DNA from: Sphingobacterium sp. UGAL515B_05 | GTDB taxonomy: Bacteria; Bacteroidota; Bacteroidia; Sphingobacteriales; Sphingobacteriaceae | Reading direction: 5' to 3' | NCBI RefSeq assembly: GCF_033097525.1 | Contig: NZ_CP109907.1 | Span: 5,580,001-5,644,000 of the forward strand | Length of the DNA: 64,000 bases | Part shown: positions 27,821-37,312 of the stretch, one piece after another | How the letters are laid out: every line of letters begins with the position of its first letter | Numbering within the stretch: the first letter of the stretch is position 1 | Notes under the pieces: model-generated | Databases searched by the model: none | The model's input: only the letters and a program-made list of their open reading frames with translations | Told to the model about the DNA's origin: nothing | Position numbers and translations under genes: made by a program

Positions 27821-29908
27821 TTAATAAAGCAGTTCCAACGTTGGCTTATTGGCGGTTGCTTCCCTGCTACTAAAAGACATATCATTTGTAGAAGAAGCCG
27901 CAGCTGTATTTAAAAATAGAAAGGATACTTTACGATCAGTACCAGTAAGCAATCTGTTAATGGCCGAGGTGACGTCGATGGTCTGTAAACCTATCCCTGA
28001 AACAGAAATCTTACCGACAAGTACCGTATCCATCGGTGCATTGTTCCAATTAATGCTATTTTCTAACCATGATGTCGTGGAGGTCGTATAAATATTAATA
28101 GTCCGTTGTGGTGCTGTATTCACTCCTGCAACATACATTTTTAATTTTGCCGAACTCACTTTAGGTTTAGTAATCATCGCAATATCAAATTTAGCGTATG
28201 CTTTACGCGCGTAAGATGTAGCGTCGGATTTGATGACAAGATCAGCTGTAGTTCCATAATTTGTACCCGCATAGGTACCGTTACGGACATAGGCATCGGC
28301 AAGAGAACTTCCCGCATTGGCTACAACAACATGCTGAAACGCTCCAACATCTGGATTACCCAACGGCAGCGCATTTCCAGCAAAATCCTCGCCCCCATTG
28401 TTACTTATAAATACACCAGCATTAAGGGCAGCCGAACCGGAACCGACATCATAACCTTTTGCAGCGTCAAGGCCGTTTCCACCAATTGGATTGACAAATA
28501 CCGGATCTTCATAGAAATTGTTGTTCCGCACGGTAGTTCCCCAGTTCAATGATGTAAATGTACTTGACGGAAATAAACAATTATTGTTAAACTTCAATCC
28601 GTTATCGGCCTGGGTAGACAGACTACTAATGGTCGAGGTCGTGTAAAAAATATTATTTGAAAATGTTGCATAAGGCTTTCCTGAACTCACGCCATTCATG
28701 ACGTTAAACAGGCTGGCGGTCGGATTTTTGATAAAGAATACATTATTATAAATCTCACGGGAATCGTATGTTGTTTTTTCGATCAAAAAGAGCTTCTTTA
28801 ACCTTGTTGTACCGATATCGTTGACAGAAATGTTGTAGCGGACTTTAATATTCTTAGACTGGTTCATAAAAAGCATAAATCCACCGTTATTATCATGCGA
28901 ATAATTGTATTCGAAGATATCTCCATCGGTTACTGAATTGGTATCATAGCCATCGGCATCGAACGCGACTCCATCGTTGGCCCCTCCGCCTGTCATACCG
29001 TAAACCTCATTATAAGCCACCAGCGTATTCAAGCTGCCAATTGTCCAAATACCGGCATAATTTTCAGAGCCTGTGTTCATACATGCCTTATACACCGTAT
29101 TGTGTGTAATTTTACTTCCTCCCGTCACGCCTGACATAACGATACCGTCGCCGTAGATATATTCAATCAAATTGTTATCGATAATAATATCTTTTGATCT
29201 TGCCGCCATAGCCCTATCGCCAGTGGTCCTTATCCCTTCAACGGAACAATTGGCGACATGACAACTTTGTACCAAAGCCCCATATATTTTACCGTCTAAG
29301 ATAATCCCGCCAGAACTTTTGTTATAATTGGTCTGTCCATCGATAGCACCATTGACGTCATGGACATAACAATTTCTAATGGAGACATTGCTGATTGCTG
29401 TTCCTGCAGAACTGCCTCCAATCACGCGGATCCCCGTGGCGGCATAACTTGTCCCGCTTGCGATGGTATTCGTCAGTTCGAGGTTATTTACTTCAAAATA
29501 GGATACTTTATTAAGGTATAGCGCATTTGATCCATTCCTCTTTCCACCGCCGTTGATAATCGGACGAACATCACCGCCATATTTATCTATGATAATGGGA
29601 GCTTCAGCCGTTCCCGAATTTTTCATATGCAAAGTGTCATTCCATACACCTCCGCTCTTGAATAAGATACGGTCGCCGGGGCCAAAAACCGAGGCATTAA
29701 TTTTGGCCAATGTTCTCCATGCTGTAGTTGTGCTCATTCCTGTGCTATCATCGTTTCCGCTGGGATCTATGTAGTAAGTATTGCCCACACTTGCCAGATT
29801 CGCCTTCGCTTTTATTTTTAGCGATGTCGGAGAATCTAGTTGAACGGATTTTTGGCAGCTCAGTAGCCCAATGACTCCAATAGAAACCGCCGTCATAAAT
29901 TTTCTCAT
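27821..29908 (-). CDS. Secreted right-handed beta-helix protein with C-terminal DNRLRE-type module
   Basis: The 695-residue lipoprotein (LLSC, about residue 18) has a beta-helix of pectate-lyase type from about residue 45 to 530: TYYIDPSGNDDSTG, GPGDRILFKSGGVW and many N-rich coils such as SIRNCYVHDVNG and YNYSHDNNGGFM. The last ~165 residues (DAYVRNGTYAGTNYGT... to the end) look like the DNRLRE/CBM96-type module seen in alginate- and glycosaminoglycan-acting proteins. It is likely a surface polysaccharide lyase or binding protein; the catalytic residues cannot be assigned. A good hairpin follows. Confidence 0.75.
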   Translation of the reverse strand: MRKFMTAVSIGVIGLLSCQKSVQLDSPTSLKIKAKANLASVGNTYYIDPSGNDDSTGMSTTTAWRTLAKINASVFGPGDRILFKSGGVWNDTLHMKNSGTAEAPIIIDKYGGDVRPIINGGGKRNGSNALYLNKVSYFEVNNLELTNTIASGTSYAATGIRVIGGSSAGTAISNVSIRNCYVHDVNGAIDGQTNYNKSSGGIILDGKIYGALVQSCHVANCSVEGIRTTGDRAMAARSKDIIIDNNLIEYIYGDGIVMSGVTGGSKITHNTVYKACMNTGSENYAGIWTIGSLNTLVAYNEVYGMTGGGANDGVAFDADGYDTNSVTDGDIFEYNYSHDNNGGFMLFMNQSKNIKVRYNISVNDIGTTRLKKLFLIEKTTYDSREIYNNVFFIKNPTASLFNVMNGVSSGKPYATFSNNIFYTTSTISSLSTQADNGLKFNNNCLFPSSTFTSLNWGTTVRNNNFYEDPVFVNPIGGNGLDAAKGYDVGSGSAALNAGVFISNNGGEDFAGNALPLGNPDVGAFQHVVVANAGSSLADAYVRNGTYAGTNYGTTADLVIKSDATSYARKAYAKFDIAMITKPKVSSAKLKMYVAGVNTAPQRTINIYTTSTTSWLENSINWNNAPMDTVLVGKISVSGIGLQTIDVTSAINRLLTGTDRKVSFLFLNTAAASSTNDMSFSSREATANKPTLELLY

Positions 29909-30168
29909 AATGTTGTTTTTTGTTTTATAATTTGTTATAATTTTTACAGACGTATTCTAATTCCGACGAATACGAATTTTATAATTTGATTAATAACATT
30001 AAATTATAAATAACCCATCAACCAAAAGGGGTAAAATCACAAATAAAGAGGGGTAAAATTTTAAAGACAGATCAAAATCTATCGAAAATAAATTGTCGGA
30101 TCTTTTTATGTCAACCTACATCGATATAAAAGAAAATTTAATACTTTTAGTGAACAGCTACAGCTTTT

Positions 30169-30585
30169 ATGGACAATAAAAAATTAATGGAAATAGATCA
30201 ATATATTGATACACTTTCAGACACTGAGCAACAAATAATTCGTCAATTTCGGAAAGCAATATCAGAAAATGACAATACCGTTTCGGAAAACTTTGGAAAA
30301 TTCATGTCAAACCCAAATGCAATCAGCTTTAGTGAACAAGGCGTATTTAAATACGGGTTAACAGTCGCGAAGAATTATATTTCATTCCATTCCTTGGTCA
30401 TCTATACTAACCCCGAATTAATGGAAGAACTAAAATTAAAAATACCAAAGGCCAAGTTTCAAAAAGGCTGTATTAATTTCAAAACTTTGGATGAATTTCC
30501 CGCCTCAGTATTAGCAGAACATATTCAGGTTTCATCCAAAATAGATTTTAGCCCCATGATAAATCGTTATTTGAAAAAGAAATAA
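30169..30585 (+). CDS. DUF1801 (YdhG-like) protein
   Basis: The 138-residue protein has the DUF1801 pattern: an opening helix IDQYIDTLSDTEQQIIRQFRKAI, then SFSEQGVFKYGLTVAKNYISFHSLVIY, and KFQKGCINFKTLDEFP. This is the YdhG/CyaY-like fold family found with iron-binding or stress functions. It is cytosolic, single-copy here and without partners. A precise role is not shown. Confidence 0.75.
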   Translation: MDNKKLMEIDQYIDTLSDTEQQIIRQFRKAISENDNTVSENFGKFMSNPNAISFSEQGVFKYGLTVAKNYISFHSLVIYTNPELMEELKLKIPKAKFQKGCINFKTLDEFPASVLAEHIQVSSKIDFSPMINRYLKKK

Positions 30586-30612
30586 GTACCAGGTCGATTC
30601 CCAGAATTTTAT

Positions 30613-31425
30613 TTATTCACTTTTACGCGCAACAATAGAATAGACCATCGGAATCTTATTTCCCAAATGGGCTATTCTGAATTTTTTAGGATCTAGCTCT
30701 GTCATGTGTTTAAAAATAGGATAAGGTGAATAGTCAAATTCGTTCAGGTCTTGAATGTTCAGCCCATTATGAAGTAAAGCACCAACGACCTCACTCATAC
30801 TATGATTCCAGGTGACATAGGACTGCGAAATAGCGGCATCTTTATCGGCATAGGTTCCCTGCTCTGTCTCAACAATTGGAGCAATATTAAAATAATTATA
30901 ACCAATTTTATCAAAATTGTCATCGAACATCCAAACAACTGGATGAAACTCGACAAAAATAAACTTCCCTTTCGGTTTCAAGAAACGTGAAATTATTTTC
31001 GCCCATTTATCTAAATCAGGTAACCAAGTAATCGTTCCGTAACTTGTAAAGACTAGATCAAATTGTTCATCAAGATGACTCTCAAGCTCATATAGATCAC
31101 AACAGATAAACTGCACATCAGCATGCGTATCTTTCGCAATTTCGCGCGCACTTTCTATAGCCTTGTCAGATAGGTCAACACCAGTAACTTTTGCGCCAAG
31201 TCTACTCAAAGAAATTGTATCCTGTCCGAAATGACATTGTAAGTGTAATATTTTTTTCCCACTGATATCACCCAATAATGCTAACTCAATTGAATTCAGC
31301 GAAGTCTCCCCTTTTAAAAATCCTGTTAGATTGTAAAAATCTGATTTTAAATGCGTATCCGTTCTGTTATTCCACGAGTGTTTGTTTATTGCGATGTAAT
31401 TCTCTTCCGGGTTCAAATCGTTCAT
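30613..31425 (-). CDS. Class I SAM-dependent methyltransferase
   Basis: The 270-residue enzyme has the Rossmann SAM site: motif I KILHLQCHFGQDTISL, acidic loop VTGVDLSDKAI, and post-I VQFICCDLYEL. LQCHFGQ replaces the usual DxGxGxG but is common in this subgroup. The downstream part (WNHSMSEVV, a late strand with PMVYSIVARK) is typical of small-molecule or UbiE-like methyltransferases. The substrate is unknown. It converges with the DUF1801 gene. Confidence 0.8.
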   Translation of the reverse strand: MNDLNPEENYIAINKHSWNNRTDTHLKSDFYNLTGFLKGETSLNSIELALLGDISGKKILHLQCHFGQDTISLSRLGAKVTGVDLSDKAIESAREIAKDTHADVQFICCDLYELESHLDEQFDLVFTSYGTITWLPDLDKWAKIISRFLKPKGKFIFVEFHPVVWMFDDNFDKIGYNYFNIAPIVETEQGTYADKDAAISQSYVTWNHSMSEVVGALLHNGLNIQDLNEFDYSPYPIFKHMTELDPKKFRIAHLGNKIPMVYSIVARKSE

Positions 31426-31641
31426 TTTGTTTTTTAATTAAGCGGTTAATTAGCTACTAAATTACAATAAAAATTAATTTCTATCGGATTCATCCTTTCC
31501 TCAATCTAAAAATATGTGTTTTAAGAAATAAAGCTTGGTGAAAATTATCATAAAGGTTGTCTATATTTAAATCGATTATCAAATACGTTCAAGTTTAAAA
31601 GGATGAGGCAAGAACAAAGCCTATTTATATGAAGAAAAGAG

Positions 31642-32466
31642 ATGACGATAAAAATATATAGACCAGAGAGCTTACTCCTAAAAAAATATATTGAATGCTT
31701 CTATATACTTGAGAAAACTGACGCAGAAAAAGCGACGGCATATTTTACATTTCCGAGTATTTACACCATTGTGACGATAAGTGAGCAGACCCAAACGATG
31801 GTAAGCCCAAACAAGGTGATTACGAAGCATTGTCCATCCAATTCGATAGAAACAAACCTTGTATGCAATTTTAATGAACCTGTTTTAGTGAGTTACGAGG
31901 GGAAAATAAATGAAATAACCACTTACTTCAAACCTCTTGGGATAAATGCTTTTATACCCAATGATTTAAGCGATTATAACAGCGGAACATTTCCCGATTT
32001 TAACCCACACCTGGATTATAAAGATGCTATGAGATCCATCCTGTCCATAGATGACCAGGACGAGCGGATCAAGGCATTAGAACACTATTGGATATCAAAA
32101 TTTTGGCCATTTGAAAATGCGTTGCTCGAAAACATAATGACCGAAATGTTAGATACACGCAACGTCAATCAATCGATGTCAGAATTTTCGCTAAAAACAA
32201 GAAGATCGAGAACAACCATAAATAAGCAATTTGATCAACATCTCTGTAAAACACCCTCTCAATTCAAAAAAATCATCAGATTTAGAGCTGCAATTCAAAG
32301 CCACCTCGAAGATAGCAGCAAAATAGGTCTGTCTTATAACCTGGATTATTTCGATCAATCCCACATGATTAGAGATTTTAAAAAATTAACAGGATTTACG
32401 CCAAAAGTTTTCTTTTCCAAAATAGCTAATCTCGAACGGAGCCAGATAAAATGGATTTTTATTTAG
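31642..32466 (+). CDS. AraC-family transcriptional regulator
   Basis: The 274-residue protein has an N-terminal sensing domain and a C-terminal AraC HTH: CKTPSQFKKIIRFRAAIQS, then FDQSHMIRDFKKLTGFTPKVFF. It ends 74 bp before a serine-hydrolase gene on the same strand, which might be a target or co-transcribed. Ligand and target are unknown. Confidence 0.8.
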   Translation: MTIKIYRPESLLLKKYIECFYILEKTDAEKATAYFTFPSIYTIVTISEQTQTMVSPNKVITKHCPSNSIETNLVCNFNEPVLVSYEGKINEITTYFKPLGINAFIPNDLSDYNSGTFPDFNPHLDYKDAMRSILSIDDQDERIKALEHYWISKFWPFENALLENIMTEMLDTRNVNQSMSEFSLKTRRSRTTINKQFDQHLCKTPSQFKKIIRFRAAIQSHLEDSSKIGLSYNLDYFDQSHMIRDFKKLTGFTPKVFFSKIANLERSQIKWIFI

Positions 32467-32540
32467 CAGGTTTACAAAAATACAATCACACTATTTTATT
32501 AAACAGTAACATTGCTCCATAATTATTTATACAATACGTT

Positions 32541-33848
32541 ATGAAGCTTTTAATCCTACTTATGCTTTGCCCAGTTTTTCTTGTAGCCCAAGAAAAAACA
32601 TCAGCTAAGCTTGCAGCCTATATGCAGGCACAAGCTGATGTAAATAATTTCAGTGGAACAGTTCTTGTCATGAAAAATGGCGCTATTTTATTAAAAAAAG
32701 CCTATGGTTTGGCAGATTATGAATGGAATATAAAAAACACGTTAGATACTAAATTCCAGTTGGCATCGGTCACAAAACAATTTACCGCAGCCGCGATTTT
32801 ACAGCTCGTCGACAATGGGCGGTTATCCCTAAATGATAAACTCAGTAAATTTTTCCCCGATTATCCGAAAGCCGATAGCATCAGCATCCACATGTTGTTG
32901 TCACACAGCCCCGGACTTGCTATGGGTTTCAAAGAAATCGCGTTAAGTAGCATAAGTCGCGATTCTGCTTATGCAGCCATCAAGAAAATTCCTTTCGAAT
33001 TCTCACCGGGAACAAATAGCGCCTATAGTAATATCGGTTATTATTTGTTAGCAAAGATTATTGAAAAAGTCTCCGGTGAGCATTACGCTACTTTTTTAAA
33101 GAAAAATATATTTGATAAAGCTGGGATGAAGAACACCGGAGTTAGTAACAATGAATCCATCGTGACGAAAAAAGCAAAAGTATATTATCATAATGACCAA
33201 GGTTTTATCCATAACCCCTATATCAACTGGGAGATTAACCAAGGTCACGACGGTATTTATTCAACCGTTGAAGATCTAGCCATTTGGGACCAAGCTCTTT
33301 ATGGAACATCGATCCTATCAGCGGCGATGAAGAAAAAAATGTTTACACCATATAACTCCGAAAATTGGGGCTATGGATTCATTATCAATCCATTTTATAA
33401 TCACGGACATTATTTGATTGCACATGACGGCGGATTCTTTGGGACAATGACTTCTTTTAATCGATTTACTGACGACAAACTCTTTGTCACTGTCCTTTCT
33501 AATAACGGCTCAGCCTCCCATATCATAGGTTACGGCCTTTCAGCAATTGCCTTTGGTAAAGAAGTGGAAATCCCCTACAAACATCATCGCGCCAAAATAG
33601 ATACAACCATATACAATAACTATGTGGGTGAGTATGGAAAAATACGAATATTAAAAATTGGTGGCAAACTCTATTATAATGATGCGGATATTGAACTCAT
33701 TCCCGAGTCTAAAACAAAATTTTTCAGAGCAGACGACAACGACAGAACGATCGAGTTTGTTGAAGACAAAACAGATGGCTACAATTCCAATATTTTAACA
33801 AAAGGTGGAGTTAAGGAAGTTTTCCCACGATCCAATAGAAATGAATGA
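32541..33848 (+). CDS. Exported serine hydrolase (class C beta-lactamase/PBP4-like)
   Basis: The 435-residue protein has a signal peptide ending FLVAQE (about residue 17). The penicillin-binding fold follows: SVTK (SxxK nucleophile) in ASVTKQFTAAAILQL, YSNIGYYLL (YxN), and HDGGFFG in place of KTG. A C-terminal lipocalin-like extension (about 355-435) is present. Such enzymes are peptidases, esterases or beta-lactamase-like; which one is not determined. The AraC gene lies just upstream. Confidence 0.8.
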   Translation: MKLLILLMLCPVFLVAQEKTSAKLAAYMQAQADVNNFSGTVLVMKNGAILLKKAYGLADYEWNIKNTLDTKFQLASVTKQFTAAAILQLVDNGRLSLNDKLSKFFPDYPKADSISIHMLLSHSPGLAMGFKEIALSSISRDSAYAAIKKIPFEFSPGTNSAYSNIGYYLLAKIIEKVSGEHYATFLKKNIFDKAGMKNTGVSNNESIVTKKAKVYYHNDQGFIHNPYINWEINQGHDGIYSTVEDLAIWDQALYGTSILSAAMKKKMFTPYNSENWGYGFIINPFYNHGHYLIAHDGGFFGTMTSFNRFTDDKLFVTVLSNNGSASHIIGYGLSAIAFGKEVEIPYKHHRAKIDTTIYNNYVGEYGKIRILKIGGKLYYNDADIELIPESKTKFFRADDNDRTIEFVEDKTDGYNSNILTKGGVKEVFPRSNRNE

Positions 33849-33974
33849 AACGCTATGCATGCTGCTGGAATAACGATTTTAATTTATTATTTGAAACCTT
33901 AAAGAAAAAAGTTAAATTACACCTATATCGGTCCAGCGTTAGATCGGATATAGCGTATACTAAATTATAAGATA

Positions 33975-35276
33975 TTGCAACAGATAGATCAGGAACCGAA
34001 GAAAGCCAAAAAGAAACTGTTATCGAAGTCTTTTATATTATGCCTAATCTTTATGACGGCATATCTCATCAGTTTTTTCGTTTTTGATCTAAGCAGCAGT
34101 GAAAAGTTGAGTTATATTATTTTTTCACCTTTTGTTTGTGTACTGAGCTGGATATTTTTTCATTTCTTTTTGCTGGTAAAGGATACACGCAATTTGAAGT
34201 ACTACTTACTGGGATGTGCCCTGATCGCATGCACTATTATTTATACAAATGGTATTTTTGATATCGATATTAGGCTTCAAAACTTTTTACACTCCTCAAA
34301 ACTGCCAAATGAATACAGCAAATATGATGACATCAATAAGCTAAAAAACCAGTTTGGGAAACATGAAATCATACTCTTCAAGGCAAGTGACCACCCTATA
34401 GATCAGTTTTTGACTAAAAACAATGAATTAATCATTCATTGTTTAACCGGTGCAACCGACACTGACAGTCCATCAACAGTTATTCATACATTCTATAAAC
34501 TGGATAAAGATGGCGATCAGATTGATGAATACTCCTTTAAGCAGGATAAGGATGACGATTCAGAAATTTTATTTGAGGGGTATTTGATCAACGTTTCCAA
34601 ACATTACTTTCGCAGCTGGCCATTGAACGGAGATACTACAAAAAAAACAATTGAAGTATTCAACGCAAATCTCAACTGGCCCGCAGATCAACAAGGCCAA
34701 AAACTAAATGATATTGAAAGTAAAGCCATTTATCTGCTGTCAGAGAAAATCTATCATTCCGATCAAAGCAATTCGAAAAGCTATACGAAGCGAACTTATT
34801 TTATAGACGATAACTGGTATGTATTCTACGAAAACATATCGGATGATAATAATTTAGTCCCACAAAGCTCATCTAAGGGCCGTACCGTAAATGATCTTTT
34901 TGGTCACTGGGATAAGAATGAATGGGTAACGAATACTACTCCCCCTAACATTAGATCAGTTTATTATCAGAAAATCAAACGTGTTCGCAATAGACATGAC
35001 GTCAAAACGGGGAAATATGAAAAAGGAGACCTTTGGCAAGGCTGCCTATTCTCACAGCTTATTGTCGAAAATGACACCTTAAGATTTAAAGACAGCTTAT
35101 ACCTGGACGAAAAATGGCATTGGTCTCAAGTCGACATCAACAATAAAAACATCGGCACACTAACCTTTGAGAATACCGACCAATTTAATGCATATGGCTT
35201 TTATGCAAATCCAGCTTTAAATTATCAACTTTTCACCAACCAACGCAACAAACTTTATTTAATTACAAAGAAGTGA
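33975..35276 (+). CDS. Hypothetical membrane-anchored protein
   Basis: The 433-residue product starts at TTG 33975, preceding a basic stretch; no ATG lies before the first hydrophobic segment. Three membrane helices (about residues 20-37, 46-67 and 74-93) precede a large soluble domain of ~330 residues rich in D, N, K and aromatic residues (KLDKDGDQIDEYSFKQDKDDDSE, FIDDNWYVFYENI). No family is recognised. Topology suggests an envelope protein with an extracytoplasmic domain. A lipoprotein hydrolase gene follows 183 bp later. Confidence 0.55.
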   Translation: MQQIDQEPKKAKKKLLSKSFILCLIFMTAYLISFFVFDLSSSEKLSYIIFSPFVCVLSWIFFHFFLLVKDTRNLKYYLLGCALIACTIIYTNGIFDIDIRLQNFLHSSKLPNEYSKYDDINKLKNQFGKHEIILFKASDHPIDQFLTKNNELIIHCLTGATDTDSPSTVIHTFYKLDKDGDQIDEYSFKQDKDDDSEILFEGYLINVSKHYFRSWPLNGDTTKKTIEVFNANLNWPADQQGQKLNDIESKAIYLLSEKIYHSDQSNSKSYTKRTYFIDDNWYVFYENISDDNNLVPQSSSKGRTVNDLFGHWDKNEWVTNTTPPNIRSVYYQKIKRVRNRHDVKTGKYEKGDLWQGCLFSQLIVENDTLRFKDSLYLDEKWHWSQVDINNKNIGTLTFENTDQFNAYGFYANPALNYQLFTNQRNKLYLITKK

Positions 35277-35458
35277 TTTGTAGCTTGGTGCCGCTAAATT
35301 TCGGCAAACATGAAGCGTTCAAAATACAAACCTACTTTTCGCTGTCCAAAATAATGACTATATTAGAACAAATCGCTTTTTTGTGAAAATATATCCAATT
35401 TAACAGCCATTGGATCCTAGTTAAAAATTAAATTCTGGAATAGTAGGAAATAAATCAT

Positions 35459-36517
35459 ATGAACAAAAGGTATTTTTTCTATATTATCATCGTTATCAGC
35501 TTGTTCACTTCGTGTGGCCTTATCCATAATCTTCCCGATTCGGCTTCCCCCAATACCGGCGTAGATCCTAACCTGTGGTACTCATTTGTGGATCAAAATG
35601 GTAATTTCTACCCCGACAATTGGAAGAAAAACTATGGCATTCCTTCCAATAAAGCGGCCCGAGATCCCTATTCGCTTATGAAAATTGCCACCGATAGAGG
35701 TGACCGTGAACAATTACTCGCTTTTGAACGCAGTAACATGCTACGTCTGTCAAAACGTATTGCTCCAAAAAAACGTGTGTTCATTTTAGTCCATGGCTTT
35801 AATGCTGATGAAGAATCTGTTGTAAAACAATATAAATATATTTCCGATCATATCGTTACAAACCCTAAAAACGATGAAATCATTCGATTTTATTGGGATG
35901 GTCTACGATCTACCTCCCCTTTTCGTTCCGCCAAAAACTGGTTTTCAGCGGCCTCTTTTAGCCAGATGGCCGGTGAATTTGGATTAAGACGTATACTGAA
36001 CAATATGGCCGATAAGGATGTCTTCATCATATCACATAGTCGTGGAGCATCTGTGGTTATGAGCGCTATTTCAAATCCTGAATACAATAGCTCATTTTCA
36101 GCACAAGCAAAAGACGTTCACAATGTTGATATCGAGCGGGCAAAGCCATTGTTAGAAAACAAAAATAGAATTACCTGCATTATGTTGGCTCCAGCGATAG
36201 GACTTTCCGAGTTTCAATATACGGATACGGTAAGTAATACAAAAAAATTTGTAAATCTCAGCTCACAAGTCAAGAAAATACACATCACTATCAACGGAAC
36301 GGACAAGATGTTGAAGAAGTTTTTTGGATTCTTATCGAACAAACTTAATCCAACTGATCTTGGATACAAAGAGGAAAGTTATAACGCCCTTAAGAAAAAT
36401 TACAGCATCTTTTCTATGACTGATTTCACAGGAATGTCAAGCCATGATTTTAGTCGTTATATCCGAGACCCCAAATTCAAACAGATGCTTCGGGAAGAAT
36501 CAATCCAAGTGCAATAA
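35459..36517 (+). CDS. Alpha/beta-hydrolase-like lipoprotein (DUF900-like)
   Basis: The 352-residue protein has a lipoprotein signal (SLFTSC, about residue 19). The alpha/beta hydrolase core has VFILVHGFNADEES as oxyanion region and ISHSRGASV as nucleophile elbow (SHSRGA instead of GxSxG), like DUF900 proteins. A late KKIHITINGTDKMLK region could hold the acid; the catalytic His is not certain. It is probably a surface or periplasmic esterase/lipase. It converges with the polyketide locus. Confidence 0.65.
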   Translation: MNKRYFFYIIIVISLFTSCGLIHNLPDSASPNTGVDPNLWYSFVDQNGNFYPDNWKKNYGIPSNKAARDPYSLMKIATDRGDREQLLAFERSNMLRLSKRIAPKKRVFILVHGFNADEESVVKQYKYISDHIVTNPKNDEIIRFYWDGLRSTSPFRSAKNWFSAASFSQMAGEFGLRRILNNMADKDVFIISHSRGASVVMSAISNPEYNSSFSAQAKDVHNVDIERAKPLLENKNRITCIMLAPAIGLSEFQYTDTVSNTKKFVNLSSQVKKIHITINGTDKMLKKFFGFLSNKLNPTDLGYKEESYNALKKNYSIFSMTDFTGMSSHDFSRYIRDPKFKQMLREESIQVQ

Positions 36518-36533
36518 GATGTTTACTCGCTAA

Positions 36534-37046
36534 TTAAGTCAACAAGCTATGAATCGAAACTATTCTCTCAAAACGGCCATGGTTACTTACAGAAACGGGT
36601 AAGTGTGTGCCGCTATCTTTCACAATGATGCTTGGTATCCCCTGAGCATCTTTAACAATTTCACCTTTTTCGATTTCTACAATATTGCCTAAATGAACTA
36701 ATTCGCCAACTGCGATGGTATGTATAAAATCAGGGCAAACAATAGTCTTAGTGTAATACCTCTTCCCTTCGCAGATGACTTCTCCCCTTGCGCTGCAAGA
36801 AGACCGTTCAATAACTGAACATAGCAATCTTTTAGGCATATATTTCCGAATTCCTGTCTGTCTATTCCATATTTTATAGGCAGCCTCTTTCATGCTCCAT
36901 AAGAGCCAAACAACAATTTCGGGATCAGGACTGTTCACAATCAACAGTTGTTCATGCTCATTAAATAGCTTAGAAACAAAGCCTCTACGTCTCCAACTAC
37001 TATCTTTTCTGGACTGAACCAGGTCGATAACGTCATTACCAATCAT
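36534..37046 (-). CDS. 4'-phosphopantetheinyl transferase superfamily protein
   Basis: The 170-residue enzyme has the ACPS/Sfp hallmarks: GNDVIDL at the start and WSMKEAAYKI, with the metal-binding Asp and Glu and the CoA-binding Lys. It would load the CoA arm onto the acyl carrier protein whose gene overlaps just upstream (4 bp, ATGA). It is the last gene of the seven-gene polyketide operon, and its size suggests a dedicated, ACPS-like enzyme. Confidence 0.8.
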   Translation of the reverse strand: MIGNDVIDLVQSRKDSSWRRRGFVSKLFNEHEQLLIVNSPDPEIVVWLLWSMKEAAYKIWNRQTGIRKYMPKRLLCSVIERSSCSARGEVICEGKRYYTKTIVCPDFIHTIAVGELVHLGNIVEIEKGEIVKDAQGIPSIIVKDSGTHLPVSVSNHGRFERIVSIHSLLT

Positions 37047-37312
37047 TTTTCTTGTAACTTGCTTTCGATTATTTCGACTGCAGCTCCGACATTAAGCATA
37101 CGCTCCATATCGGAATTTTCAATAACGATCCCAAATTGATCTTCGATATCCAGGACAATATCAACCAAATTTGCTGAATTGATTTGTAGATCACGCATAA
37201 AATCAGTCTTTTCTGTAAGCTGTCCAAATGCTTCTTCGTTTGTTGTGTAAGGTGCTATAATTGGCTTTAAAGCACCGATCAATTCTTCTCTGTTCATAGG
37301 TTTAGTTATCAA
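37043..37312 (-). CDS. Acyl carrier protein
   Basis: The 89-residue protein is an acidic four-helix carrier. The phosphopantetheine Ser is in LQINSANLVDIVLDIEDQFG, where the usual DSL is replaced by NSA. It would carry growing acyl chains for the ketosynthase and dehydratase next to it. It overlaps the ketosynthase gene by 11 bp and the transferase gene by 4 bp, so the three are translationally coupled. Confidence 0.85.
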   Translation of the reverse strand: MITKPMNREELIGALKPIIAPYTTNEEAFGQLTEKTDFMRDLQINSANLVDIVLDIEDQFGIVIENSDMERMLNVGAAVEIIESKLQEK

